From positions 1 through 64,000 of the forward strand of contig JAKLZA010000356.1 in assembly GCA_030704615.1 (NCBI GenBank): a stretch of DNA of 64,000 bases, read 5' to 3'. The stretch comes from Takakia lepidozioides. Lineage: Eukaryota > Streptophyta > Takakiopsida > Takakiales > Takakiaceae. Under the pieces are notes generated by a model. That model saw only the letters and a list, made by a program, of their open reading frames with translations. It was not told the origin of the DNA and did no database searches. This document shows positions 27,597-39,038 of this stretch, in pieces (the stretch's first letter is position 1; each line of letters begins with the position of its first letter). The position numbers were made by a program, and so were the translations under genes.

Positions 27597-29840
27597 ATGG
27601 ATGATTACCATGAGTTCAGGCGGGGGAATGAGGTTGAGATCGAGGAGTGGAGGATGTACTGGTCACCCGACTATGTCTCCATCACTAGGGGCACTAGAGC
27701 CATGAGGGCAGTGGCTACACCTGCCGCTGCACCGGCAGCTTCAGCAAGCAGCAGTGGGACTGGTGGTACAGTAGCTGCGACGTCCACCCAAGCCACTACC
27801 GCACCAGCACTAGCACCCGTGCCTGCCTTCAACCCTGTTGTGGAGTTCTTCGAAGAGTTGAGAGGGAACTACCAAGGGGTGAGGACAGAGAAGTTGCGGA
27901 GCTTGCAAGAGTTCCAACGGAAGCCGACCGAGAGCTTGAGGGAGGCTTTCACTCGCATGAGGCGCTTGATAAATGTAACCCAAGGGGTTACGGAAGCTCA
28001 GGCAGTCCAATTCTGGTATGGGATATTGGACAAGGAGCTGAGGAGAAGGGTGCGGGATGCAACTCTCCTACAAGCGGCCCAACCCACCTTAGCAAATGTG
28101 TTTTTGCTGGCAGAGCGGATAGAGCTCAACATGGTGGAGGAACGAGTGGTCATGGTGGGATTTGCTAAGGAGACACCACGGGGTAGTGGTGCTCCTAGCC
28201 AACCACTACCTCAACGTGCTCAAGGCAACAAGGGGGCTCAGGTGAAGCTCAGGGAAGGGCAGAGAGGACCTCAGATGCAGGGGTCTCTCCCTTCATTTGC
28301 TGGCCAACAACGGGCGGATGTGGTGTGCTGGACATGTGGAGGACCCCATGTCAAGAAGGATTGTCCAGAGGGAGGCAAAGGGCCGGCACATGCACAGCCT
28401 GCACAGTTACAGTGTGGGCATTGTGGCAAACACGGGCATGGAGAGGCTCAGTGTTATGGTTTGCATCCTGAGTTGCGCCCAGGCCAGTTCCAAGGGAACA
28501 ATGGTGGCCGGGGGCGAGGTGGAGCAGCCCAGAGGGGACGAGGTGGCCAGCCACGAGGCCAAGGGCAAGCTCAACGTGGCCAAGGACGCGGAGGTCAGGG
28601 TGTTGACCAAGGCATGGCCAACCGGCTTCAGCAGCTAGAGCAGAGGCTCGCTGCCATGGCTACAGCTCAGGTGGTACCGGCTCTAAGGCCGGATGGTCCA
28701 CCTCCTGCTCCTGAGGGAGGAGATATGGGAGGCATGGGATTCATGTGTGGAGCAGCACTACCACTAGTGCAGGTGGAGTCTGCTGCAGCCGTGACTCGAG
28801 GAGCAACACGAGTTCCTGAGCCACGAGGTGCAGAGGTGGAGTTGGATCCACAGCGTGGGGAGGCAAGCCGTCAGGCTAGGCTTCCTCAGTCATTCACATT
28901 GGCGGAGACAGTGTCGACGCCATCCATGGCACCTAGTTCTCGCCCGACTGTTACCGAGGCGGAGGTTACTATGCCATTGGGGTGAGCTACACGGGTAGCA
29001 CCACTACCTAGTGTTGCCAAGGCTACGGCAGCTAGTGTGCTGCTAGGAGCGGCCACATCTGTGTGCCAGGCTCCATTGTTCTCGGCTACCATGATTGTGA
29101 CGCCGGGGGTAAGACCAGCTGAGGTGTTCAGGCTGGCAGCTACACTCTGTGAGAGTGGGGAGGTTACTTCATCTTCTGCGGAGATAGTAGGAGGTGTAGT
29201 GCCGGAGGGATCCTCGGATTTGAGGGTTAAGACTGCCACGGCGGCGCCATGGCAAGCTGCAGCTGCCAGGTTGATGGAGCTGCCAGCTAGGCCAGCCATT
29301 GAGCACGCCATGGTGACACCTGGAGTTGTCATGTTAGACAACCAGGATGGCATTTTCTGTTTGAGTGGACCGGCAGGCAAGAGGTACCGGCCACTGCGGG
29401 TCTTGTTGGACTCGGGAGCTCAGCCATTGATGCTGGGCAGAGCTGCTATTGCAGGCTTGGGCCTCACGGAGGCGGATATGGAGCCTTGTCCTTTCCAGAT
29501 ACAGACGTCTTTGGGAGGATCGGAGCAGGCTCGGGGCATGACACGGCGTGAGTTGGCTATCAGACTACGGCCGGATCACCCTATAGATGGCTCAGTGATG
29601 CGAGCCAAGGCCATTGTGACAGACGCAGTCTCATACGATGTCCTGGTTGGTGGGGCAGTGTTGTACCCTATGGGCTTCACCCTGGATTTTTGGGAGGAAT
29701 CAGCTTCCTATAGGCCTGCATGGCAGTCAGGGGAGGGCCGGCGTGTGCAGCTCCCTGTGACGTTCATAGGAGGAGTTGCGGTTGCCCAGCGAGGCAAGAT
29801 GCCGACACTAGCAGCATTCACAGGCAGTGAGTTGGCCTAG
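27597..29840 (+). pseudogene. Gypsy A copy 2 gag-protease, one nonsense codon
   Basis: The gag domain and both CCHC knuckles are in one frame to 28985, where AGA has become TGA (28983-28985). The same frame continues from 28986 (open ATG-less stretch 29037-29840) through the protease (VLLDSGAQPLMLG near 29400). It leaves the frame near 29831, where two bases present in copy 1 are missing. Because both sides of the TGA share a frame, gag and protease were one open frame in the ancestor. The N-terminus is lost at the breakpoint. Confidence 0.82.
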
Positions 29841-31357
29841 AGAGTTGCTTGAGGGCAATGCTCATTCAGAGGATGTACCACCTCCGGGAGAGCAGGATGA
29901 TATGTATGGTATGGCGGAATTGCCTACCATGGTTGCTCAGACTCCATTGTGGGGCACGAGCCAGGATTTGCAGCGGGATGCTGATCGACGGGTGCAACAA
30001 GCCTGGGTGGAGGCTTTTGTACCGTCAAGAGAGGAGGAGAGTGTGGGGATTGCACCAGGACCACCTCAATTGTCTCCATTGGACACCACACCTATTGTGT
30101 GGCAGTATCCGGATGAAGGCATTTGTCTTCTGGACTTGTTTGGCGGGATCAGCATCGGATTGGCTGTTGTGTTACAAGCAGGTGTACGAGTTCGGCATTA
30201 CCTGTATGTGGAGAGGGATGAGACTGCACGACGCATTTCACTTCGCCATGTTGCTCAGTTGGTGCAGCGGTACCCTGAGTTGTTGTCGGTGTCTGCAATT
30301 CGTGGATATCAGCAGGCCTTGCCAGCAGACATTTCGTTGCTGGGGGCGCAGGATTTGGAGCGGGTTGGCTCCATTGATCTGGTAGTGGCAGGTTGGCCCT
30401 GCCAAGGGCATTCATCAGCCGGGCATGGCAATGGATTGCGAGACTCAGGTCGGGTCTGTTTTGGGAGATGGTGCGGGTTTTGCGCCACTTGCAGCTTCAT
30501 CAAGCTGTATCTCCAGCATACATCTTGGAGAATGTGCCACTGATGGGCGATTCTCGGGCCAGGGTGATGGCCAGTGTGCATCAAGTCCGGTCGTGGCTTG
30601 GGTCAGCAGTGTTGCTAGATGCAGCTACAGTGGGGTCACGAGCTCATCGTCCACGGCTATGGTGGACTAACTTGATGCCACCCGCACTGCTCAAGCGTGC
30701 ATTTGATGGGGTGCAGCGGCCAGCACATCTCACAGTGGATAACATTCTGGACACAGGGAGGCAGTCTCAGCGTGTGAGACACGATGACTGTTCGCCTTTG
30801 GCAGTGGTCAACAAGGTGGGTCAACCACGGGCAGCATTACCTACACTGCTCAGCTTCCCAGGATCGCATGCTTTCCGGGATAGTGGACCTGGCCTCCTGT
30901 GGGATGCTCAGTTGCAGCAGGTAGTGGAGCTGACGAGCGTGAGCGGGCAATGGGTTTTACCACTGGTACCACGGCGGTGTCGTCTCTTTCTGAGGCATCA
31001 CGTCGTCAAGTGTTGGGGCAAGCAATGGATCTCAATTGCTTGACCTGGATTATCAGCTTGGCTCTAGCTGAGCAACGCAGAGTGCGGAGTACACTTCCCT
31101 CAATGGTCTCTCTGCCTACCGAGACGGTTCAAGCAGTGAGTGGGGGCGAGCATGTGAGGACCACGGGGTGCATGCATCCATGGCACACGTGGGAGGTGCT
31201 CGAGGGTCAGAGGGAGTTGGCAGCCAAGGCGGCTGTGATAGATGAGGTTGGGGATTCTTCTCGGGTTGAGGAGGTCCTCAATGATGAGATGATGGGGCAG
31301 GATGAGGTCTTGTCATTGACTGAGCAGGCAGGGAGTACTGCTCAAGAGGTTGCAGCA
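29827..31357 (+). pseudogene. C5 cytosine DNA methyltransferase domain in gypsy A copy 2
   Basis: Same domain as at 10138. Motif I LLDLFGGIS and motif IV GWPCQGHSS are in the first frame (29827-30543). A missing A near 30449 moves motif VI (ILENVP) and motif VIII (RAHRPRLWW) to the frame 30393-31043. As in copy 1, ERERAMGF and motif X lie a further -1 frame on (30899-31360), which then runs unbroken to the UAG at 31358. The tail after motif X (about 90 codons, acidic) has no recognised domain. Catalytic Cys, Glu and Arg are kept. Confidence 0.88.
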
Positions 31358-31366
31358 TAGCAACCA
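31352..31366 (+). promoter_or_regulatory. Putative UAG readthrough site before RT, copy 2
   Basis: TAG at 31358-31360 followed by CAACCA, identical to copy 1. The upstream frame (30899-31357) is fully open here, which shows that the methyltransferase tail reads straight into this stop. Confidence 0.6.
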
Positions 31367-32983
31367 CGGGACGCGTTCTCTACCTCTAAGCCCACTGGAC
31401 TTAAGGTTGTAGTTACGGAGGACAATTGGGAGCCTGACATTGGACCCATTGTCACGGAGGAGAGAGACGACGTATACGGCGGTTCCTGAGGGCTTACAGG
31501 AATTGCTTTGCCTTCAGTTTGAAGGACTTGGGAGCACTGAAGGGTCAAGAGATCCGTATTGAGTTGGCCACTGACACGCCAATCTTTCGGAGACCCTATA
31601 GATACAGTGACATGGAGAGGTCTTTGATTCAGATGAGGACTCAAGATCTCTGGGAGGCAGGTTTGGTGGAGCTCTCTGGTGGAGAGTATGCTTCAGCCAC
31701 AGTGATGCCAGCCAAGAAGGATGTCTATGGCAATTGGACGGAGAGACGTATGTGCGGTGATTACCGGCCTGTAAATCGTCAGACCAAGTCCGATAAGTAT
31801 GCCATGCCAACACCAGAGGAGATCTTTGATGCCATCGGGCATGCTAAGGCCTTTAGCACTTTGGATTTACGATCCGGATATCACCAGTTGCCAATCAAGG
31901 AGGCGGACAAGCAGAAGACGGCATTCTGGGGGATCAATGAGCACGGCAAGGATTGCCTATACCAGTGGCGGTTCTTACCATTTGGGCTTAAGAATGCTCC
32001 TGCAGAGTTTCAGAGAGTCATGGATAGGATTCTAGCAGGGGTGGACTTTGCTCGGTGCTACATAGATGACATCATCATCTTTAGTGTTACGATGGAGGAG
32101 CATGAGAGACACCTTCAGGTGGTATTGGAGCGCTTGAGAGCGCACGGATTGAAGTTGCATCCGGGGAAGTGCAAGTTTTTCCACAACCAGATTGAGTATC
32201 TGGGTCACATGATATATCCTGGAGGATTGGGGGTACAGCAACTAAGGTAGAGGCCATTGCACAAATTCCACGCCCCACGGATGTGAGCCGAGTTCGAGCT
32301 TTCATGGGGTTGGCAAACTATTATAGACGGTTTGTCAAGGGATTTAGTACCATTGCAAAGGCTCTAACCAAGCTGACCAAGGTGGACCAGGAGTGGCAGT
32401 GGGAAGATGAGCAGGAACGAGCTTTTCAAGAGCTCAAGGCGAGGTTGACCTCGGCGCCTATCTTGAGACGACCTATCAGGGGGCGTCCTTTTCAGCTGCA
32501 TACGGATTGGAGCATGCTGGGGCTTGGAGCGGTGCTCACACAGGTGGATGATGAGGGAAGAGAGTTCGTAGTGGCTTACGCTAGCCGCTCGAACAACGCT
32601 GCAGAGGCTAAGTACAGCTCATATGAGGGAGAGTGCTTAGCTGTAGTGGGGCCGTGGCACACTTCAGGTGCTATCTATACGGCAATCTTTTCACCCTTGT
32701 CACGGATCACCAGCCACTCAAGTGGTTGATGGAGTCAGACAAGCTTACGGGGAAGCTTGCACGGTGGGCACTTATACTCCAGGAGTATGACTTTCAGGTT
32801 GTGCATCGACCGGGTTTGGTCAATCGGGATGCGGATGGATTGAGTCGCAATCCATGCATGAGCCAGCAGGATGACACTGGAGCTCGGTGGCATGGGAGAC
32901 GGACGAGGAGATGGTGCCGGGATGGCACGCATCTGCATTTTTGTGTATCTTGGCATCGGGAGGTCAGATTGGACCTACAATAG
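31361..32983 (+). pseudogene. Gypsy A copy 2 RT and RNase H, frameshifted
   Basis: One C is missing near 31454, so the frame after the UAG is broken before the RT. The RT itself is open from 31519 to about 32240 (FSTLDLRSGYHQLPI, LPFGLKNAPAEFQRVMD, YIDDIIIFS). A lost A near 32240 and a lost T near 32648 then separate the thumb, the RNase H (GLGAVLTQ, YEGECLAVV) and its end (VTDHQPLKWL). The sequence is nearly identical to copy 1, and the breaks differ between copies, so each copy is open where the other is not. Confidence 0.88.
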
Positions 32984-34491
32984 GGATGACTGTAGACGGA
33001 GTGTCTGAGGACCCTGAGGCTAGTGATGAGCTAGGTGGTGCCAGAGATATACATGAGGATTCGGCTGTGTTGGACTACCTCCGCACGGGAGACACGGCAG
33101 CCATTGTGACTGCCAGGGAGAGGGATCGGATCCTGCAACGAGCCAAGAGGTTCAAGTGGGAGGGGATACACCTACTTCGAGTGTGGGAGAATGGTCGGGT
33201 GAGGATTGTGCCTCACCCCACACAGCGTGCACGGTTAGTGCGGCATGCCCATGAGGAGTTGGGGCATTTTGGAGTGCGACGCACTCACAGTTTACTGCAG
33301 GGGCAGTATTGGTGGCGTGGTATGCATACAGAGGTGCGACAGTTCGTGGCTAGGTGCATGGTGTGTGACAGGGTGCGTGCTTCATTCAACGCCCCTACAC
33401 CACAGTTGCATCCTTTACCAATCATGGGATTGGGCTACAGGTGGAGTCTTGACTTCGCAGGACCGTTGCCACTGACTATGCGCCACCACAGATATGTGTT
33501 GGTGATGGTGGAGCACTTCTCCAAGTGGATTGAGTTGGTTCCATTGCCTGACAAGGCTAGTGAGGGGGCTGCGTATGCATTCTTGGATCGTGTGCTTAGC
33601 CGATTTGGTGCTCCAGCTGAGGTACTCACGGACCAAGGGAGAGAGTTTTTGGGGGAGTTTCAGGCTTTGTGTGATAAAGCCTTGATAGACCACCGCACCA
33701 CTTCTCGGGATCATCCTGAGGCCGATGGCTTAGCAGAGAGAGTTGTTCAGACGGTGAAGAGGGGTTTGCGCAAGTATGGCTTGCAGAAAGGACACCTAGG
33801 AGATTGGGATCTTCAGGTTCCTTGGTTAGCCATGGGCTACAGGTTCAGCAAACAAGCATCACTTGCCTCCTTCTCACCATATTTCCTTCTCTTTGGCCGA
33901 GAGCCGGATTTGCCTGCAGCCATTCGTAGGGACACTGCTCAAGTCCTTAACCTTGACGATCCGGACGTGTGGGTACGTGCATGTGATCAGCGTGCAGAGT
34001 TGTTCAAGAAAGTCATGCCCATGGCTTTTGAGAACCTTGCCATTGCACAGCACCGTGATACGTTGAGGTATGCCACTATACGTGGTGGAGGATATCGTCC
34101 TGGGGTTCGGAGGTTTAGCCCTGGTGACTATGTTTATTTGCAGCAGACTGCTCCTACGACTCTGGATGTTACTGCAGGGCGTGTTATTCTGAGGGTTCGA
34201 GAGGTGTTGCCCTCAGGGGTCCTGATCTTGGAGGGTCGGGATGGCATGACTTGGAAGGACCATGTGCGTAATTGTGCGCCATGTCACCTTCCCAATGTCG
34301 ATGGCAGAGTTGACCCAAACTTGGCAGTGGTACCTGCAGGTTTGAGGTGCATGCTTTGTGGGTCTGCCAAAGGGGCAGCCACCATGCTGGTGTGTGATCG
34401 ATGCTCAAGGGGTTGGCATATGGGATGCTTGACACCACCTCTTGAGAAGGTTCCTGACGGAGATTGGTTGTGTCCACACTGCTTGGGATAG
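32887..34491 (+). CDS. Gypsy A copy 2 integrase-PHD segment, open (534 codons)
   Basis: The best-preserved gypsy A module. The N-terminal zinc region has HAHEELGHFGVRR and CMVCDRVR. The DDE core has SLDFAGPL, LTDQGREF and EADGLAERVVQ. Then comes a target-binding C-terminal domain (FSPGDYVYLQ). A canonical C4HC3 PHD finger is at 34348-34482 (CMLC, LVCDRCSRGWHMGC, DWLCPHC), ending two codons before the stop. It would act after polyprotein cleavage; it has no start of its own and the frame is simply open from 32887. The PHD replaces the chromodomain seen in chromoviruses and may steer integration to a histone H3 tail state (inference). Confidence 0.9.
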   Translation: MAWETDEEMVPGWHASAFLCILASGGQIGPTIGMTVDGVSEDPEASDELGGARDIHEDSAVLDYLRTGDTAAIVTARERDRILQRAKRFKWEGIHLLRVWENGRVRIVPHPTQRARLVRHAHEELGHFGVRRTHSLLQGQYWWRGMHTEVRQFVARCMVCDRVRASFNAPTPQLHPLPIMGLGYRWSLDFAGPLPLTMRHHRYVLVMVEHFSKWIELVPLPDKASEGAAYAFLDRVLSRFGAPAEVLTDQGREFLGEFQALCDKALIDHRTTSRDHPEADGLAERVVQTVKRGLRKYGLQKGHLGDWDLQVPWLAMGYRFSKQASLASFSPYFLLFGREPDLPAAIRRDTAQVLNLDDPDVWVRACDQRAELFKKVMPMAFENLAIAQHRDTLRYATIRGGGYRPGVRRFSPGDYVYLQQTAPTTLDVTAGRVILRVREVLPSGVLILEGRDGMTWKDHVRNCAPCHLPNVDGRVDPNLAVVPAGLRCMLCGSAKGAATMLVCDRCSRGWHMGCLTPPLEKVPDGDWLCPHCLG

Positions 34492-34751
34492 TGGCAGTGG
34501 ACATGACTGGAGGCAGCTAACAAGACATGGGAGGCCAAGCTCATAGGAGTCAATACATGAGATCCCAAGCTCAAGTTCACAGGTTGCAAGACGGCGACTA
34601 ATGATGGGGCAACTCTTGCACCCGGCCTCTTGATCTATCGAGTTTGAGTGTAGTAGGGATAGTGGTGGAGGACTTAGTGAGGCTATGGTCACTATCACAT
34701 CTTGTGGCTACCTGGACTTAGAGGGACCTAAGCACCAGCTAGGGGGGCGAT
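34492..34751 (+). other. Gypsy A copy 2 3' UTR and polypurine tract
   Basis: Same as 14711-14970. The polypurine tract is CTAGGGGGGCGAT at about 34739-34751. Nothing else is seen. Confidence 0.55.
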
Positions 34752-35457
34752 TGTGTGGACTAGTGACTGCCATAGTGGGCAGCATAGTGGCAGCCTAGTG
34801 ACTGACTAGTTGTAGCCTAGTGGTTGGACTAGTGGCTGGACTAGTGGTGGACTAGTAGTATACTAGTGTGTGGTGTGCACATGTGTTGTGTGGTTTTGGA
34901 CAGCGATGTAGTTGTGTAGCGATATGTATGCGCACGACAGCTGTCAAGTTATTTTACCACTAGTGTGAAACTAGCTAGGAAATAGCTAGCTTTTACATAT
35001 TGACATTTGGGATTGGCCCAAGTGTCAATCCAGGGGTCAAGGCAGATTTAGGCCCTGGAGTGGTTATCTTCACGGCAAGCGCATGAGGCTCATCTTTCTC
35101 GAGTTGAGCCTCACCGCGCCTAGCTATGGCGCCGTAGTGTGGATTCCCCATGGCGTGGGGTGCACTTGGCTTGACTTGTATTTGAGTGATGAGGTTATAT
35201 ATGCATGAGTTTATGCTTCAGCTTTGTGAGCTCGCATGAGCTTGTGCTTGTATCCTTCTTCTTTATCATTGTGTGGACTAGTGACTGCCATAGTGGGCAG
35301 CATAATGGCAGCCTAGTGACTGACTAGTTGTAGCCTAGTGGTTGGACTAGTGGCTGGACTAGTGGTGGACTAGTAGTATACTAGTGTGTGGTGTGCACAT
35401 GTGTTGTGTCGTTTTGGACAGCGATGTAGTTGTGTAGCGATATGTATGCGCACGACA
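34752..35457 (+). repeat. Gypsy A copy 2 3' LTR plus a second LTR fragment
   Basis: Starts TGTGTGGACTAG and passes at 34940 into the TGTCAAGTTATTTT part known from 3392, up to CTTTATCA (35268). There a second LTR start (TTGTGTGGACTAG) begins and runs 188 bases to CGCACGACACC, the junction with gypsy B. This copy therefore has about 510 extra bases relative to copy 1, and it is what links the two LTR halves. Confidence 0.7.
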
Positions 35458-36863
35458 CCTTTCTTCTGCAACCATAGAACCAAATCCCCCGTCTTAAAAG
35501 TTTTTAACTTGCCTTCATCAAACTGTTCCTTTCGCTTCATCTGAATTTTGGTCATATTATCAGCTGCATCAGCACGTACTTCTTCCACATGGTATAATTC
35601 ATGTTTCCTGACCTTGATGGAGTCTTGCAATTCTATTCTTTTTCCCCACTCCGTTCTCATGGTAGGTAACAGGAATTCCACTGGAAGTAAGGCTTCCATA
35701 CCATAAACTAATTGGAATGGTGTATACTTAGTGGTGACTTTATATGAAGTCCTGTTTGACCACAAAGCTGTCAGCAGCTTTGTATCCCAATCCGTTCTGT
35801 TTGCATTGACTATCTTAGCCAAGATAGTACATAGTATTTTGTTGGTAGCCTCTGCCTGCCCATTACCCTGTGGGTAATATGTTGTACTCTTTCTATGCAC
35901 AATCATAAACTCTTTAGTCAACAACTCAATGGTCTCATTCATGAAGTGACTTCCCTGATCACTGATAAATTCTAAGGGACAGCCAAATCGTGTAAGTATG
36001 TTCTCGTACAGGAACCTTGCTGTGGACTTGGCTGTGTTGTCCCTCAAAGCTTTAGCTTCCACCCACTTTGTAGTATAATCAGTGGCTGTAATTATGTACC
36101 TGTTTCGTGTATTTTTGGATGGTGGGTTAATTGGTCCAACAAAGTCTAGTCCCCATTTCTGAAATGGTTCCGTAGGCATTGTAGGATGCAAGGCCATCCT
36201 TCCAGATCTCTGCAAAGGTCCTAGCCTCTGACATTCATCACACTTCTGACAATACTCGTGTACATCTTTGAACAAAGTAGGCCACCAGTATCCTGCGAGT
36301 AGTATCTTTCTACTGGTAGTCTCTTCTCCAAAATGACCTCCAGCCACTCCTTTATGAACTTCCGCCAAAACTTTATTTACTTCATGGTGGTACAAGCATC
36401 GTTTTAGTACTCCATCAGGTCTTAACTTATACATTCTGCTTCCTACCATAGTATAAGGTAAAGCTTTGATAGCGATTCTCTTCCTCTGCTCCTTACCATA
36501 ACTAGGTGGGCACTGACCATGAGCAAGGTAGTATCTGATTGGCCACTGCCAATCTAACCAGTCATCTGCACTTCCCTGCACCTCCACTGCAAAGAGACTC
36601 GCATCTGGTAATTGATCATCTATTCCTGTGGCTGGTTCTCCTGTTGACAATCGTGACAAATGATCCGCCACAAGATGCAGTCTCCCAGGCTTGTAAACAA
36701 CCTCGAACTCAAACTCGTGCAAGATTATCAACCATCTTGCTATTCTTCCGCTTATCAAAGGTTTGTTTACCAGGTATATCAGAGCCTGGTGATCCACATA
36801 GAACATAAACTTCTTGCCCAACAGGTAATGCCTGAATTTCTTCACTGCATAGATCATTGCCAT
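35370..36863 (-). pseudogene. Gypsy B copy 2 RNase H and integrase
   Basis: Same as 15071-16594 but longer, because the T run near 36763 is intact. It is open from KKFRHYLLGKKF (RNase H) through the tether and the zinc region to the DDE integrase core. The C-terminus runs into gypsy A LTR sequence. It is separated from the RT by the frame change near 36865. Confidence 0.88.
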
Positions 36864-37584
36864 CTTTCTGTTGTGCTATAGTTCCTTTCAGCACTGTTCA
36901 TCAACCGGCTAGCATAGTACACACGTGAATCTATATTCCCTGTAACATTCTGGGCTAACACCGCTCCCAACGCTTCTCCTGATGCATCGCAGTGAACATG
37001 GAATACTACATGCCAGTGAGGGTTAATCAGCACAGGTGTAGTTGTTACTGACAGTGTAAGTTCCTCAAATGTCTGTTGACATTCAGCTGTCCAGGCAAAC
37101 ACTGCATCTTTCTTCAGTAGTTTGCTCAATGGTGCTGCTATTTGTGCATACCTTTTGACAAATCTCCTGTAATAACTGGTTTGCCCAAGGAATCTCCGTA
37201 GACTTTTAACATTCACTGGTGGTGGAGAGGCTTTAATGGACTCTGTCTTTCTGGGATCCACAAGGAGTCCCTTCTTACACACAATGTGTCCCAGAAGCAC
37301 CCCTGAGTTCACACAGAAAGTACACTTCTCTGGATTCAGGCCCAGACCTCTCATCCTGCATCTGGCCAAACATAACTCCAATTTATGCAAGTGCTCACTC
37401 TTAGAGCTGTACACACTGAAATCATCCAAGAATACCTGCATGAAATCATCCAAATACTCATGAAAAGATTCACTTATCACTCTCTGAAAGGTCGCTGGTG
37501 CATTACAAAGTCCAAAGGGCATGACTTTGTATGCATAAGCCCCCCAGTCTGTGATGAAAGCTGTTTTCCCTTGGTCTTCTTCTA
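35458..37584 (-). mobile_element. Ty3/gypsy retrotransposon B remnant, copy 2
   Basis: Pol fragment with the same ends and the same RT/RNase H frameshift as copy 1. Almost no substitutions separate them. Confidence 0.85.
36854..37584 (-). pseudogene. Gypsy B copy 2 reverse transcriptase, 5'-truncated
   Basis: As at 16554: PFGLCNAPATFQRV, VFLDDFSVYS and the start of RNase H are present, fingers and motif A absent. The frame begins in antisense PLE leader. Confidence 0.87.
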
Positions 37585-37962
37585 GGGGTTGAGACTTGAC
37601 CCTATGTTTGTGAGTGCCTTGAGCGCATGCTTGCCCATAGTGAGCAAGATTTTTGTCGCTAAACAAGGAGAAGCAAACATAAAAAAGCTTACGGTTGGAG
37701 CGAAAAGTGCCTCATTCTTCAATTAGAGAACCTTATCTCGTGAGGGCGGGAGTCCTTGCATAAGACATAATAGTCTTATAGCATCCCTTTAGGCACGATA
37801 GGCGCACTTTGTATGCATTTGTCTTGGTTTCCATTGCATTTGTATTTGGGTCCTAACCGGCCCCCCTTAAAATTTACTGTGTCTTTTTCCAGTATTTTTT
37901 TTTACTTTTTGTTACCTTTGCAAGCCTTTGTTGACCACCCTAAACCCTAAACTCTTTTTTCC

Positions 37963-39021
37963 ATGGCGGAACTAGCAGGTAACAAACGTCCATGTCCTAG
38001 CTTAGGCGTCGGCCCTTCTCATGCATCCGCGTCTTCTTCTTCTAGCATGGATATCTCCATTCCTCCCCCTTTGCTTGCATTTGTGCATACATCGGTCAAG
38101 GAATTCAAAAGTCTTAGGCATGAGCATGAAAAGACTTCCAAGTACCTTCAGAAATTGCAAGTGCAATTCGAAGAAGGCACCATACCCAACTCCCTTAGAA
38201 TGAGTCCTCCTAAACTTCAAATAGGAGATCCCGAGGCCCAATCCGTCCTTGATGCGAGCCTGGCCGAATGCACAACCGCATATCGGATCAAGTGCTTTGA
38301 AGCACTCATCAAAGCCCAAGAATCTCGACTTGCTAGCTTGACCCACAAGCTCGAGCAATCGAAACCGGTCTTTGAGACTCGCCTCTCGGATTTGATTTCG
38401 CCTTTACGATCCTTAAATTTGATAGGTGACAAGTCTAAGTCTTCCATCGAGTCGTGGCATCTTCATCTTAGCAATCTCTTTGTTACTCATGTAGATGCAT
38501 TTCTCATTCACAAACAACTTTCCGACGTCAGCAAGGCCGCGGCTATCGCCGCTCGCAACGTTGCTCGGGAAGGTGCTATGGAAGAAGCGGAGACCCTCCC
38601 TGTGGAACCGTCCATTGCTACCCTCGTGAAACGCGAGGTGGTCAAGGAAGTACTCAAGGAGGTGAAGAAGGTGGTGAATTCCATCCAGGTGAAACCTAAG
38701 GCCCAGAAGCTTGGGACCAAACCGGCTAGTAAGCCTAAGGCGAATCCTGGCGGAAAGTCGGGAAACGGCAAGCAGCAGAAAGGTATCCGGGTCTCCACCC
38801 GTTCTGCTGCGTCACCTACCTCTTTCAACAAGAGGTCAGGCCCGAACCGCACAACCGGTTCTGGTACGGGAGGCCGAAAACCTTCAGCGAGGGTCAACGG
38901 AAAACCGGCCACGACGAAGGGTGCGACGACGACGACGACGAAGACGAAGACGAAGCGGCCATACGTACCTCCTCACAGACGCGGGGGCGCACGAGGAGTC
39001 TCTTCTGGTACCCGCTCGTAG
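37963..39021 (+). CDS. PLE ORF1 protein, copy 5 (352 aa)
   Basis: Full length, differing from copy 2 mainly in the length of the Thr/Lys stretch coded by an ACG repeat near the C-terminus (two codons longer). Same Ser-rich N-terminus, helical middle and basic tail; no known domain. A CCCTAAACCCTAAA stretch sits just upstream of the ATG. Confidence 0.8.
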   Translation: MAELAGNKRPCPSLGVGPSHASASSSSSMDISIPPPLLAFVHTSVKEFKSLRHEHEKTSKYLQKLQVQFEEGTIPNSLRMSPPKLQIGDPEAQSVLDASLAECTTAYRIKCFEALIKAQESRLASLTHKLEQSKPVFETRLSDLISPLRSLNLIGDKSKSSIESWHLHLSNLFVTHVDAFLIHKQLSDVSKAAAIAARNVAREGAMEEAETLPVEPSIATLVKREVVKEVLKEVKKVVNSIQVKPKAQKLGTKPASKPKANPGGKSGNGKQQKGIRVSTRSAASPTSFNKRSGPNRTTGSGTGGRKPSARVNGKPATTKGATTTTTKTKTKRPYVPPHRRGGARGVSSGTRS

Positions 39022-39038
39022 ACCCGAAGGCTTACGCT

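Larger units (their letters stand above)
27581..35457 (+). mobile_element. Ty3/gypsy retrotransposon A, copy 2 (5'-truncated)
   Basis: Begins inside gag at CACCTTGAGGGG (equal to 7798 in copy 1) and lacks the 5' LTR, leader and gag N-terminus. It keeps the zinc knuckles, protease, methyltransferase, UAG site, RT, RNase H, integrase, PHD finger, polypurine tract and LTR. Together with gypsy B and the PLE that follow in the same order and with the same junctions as at 7.8-20.7 kb, it belongs to a segmental duplication of about 13 kb. Confidence 0.88.
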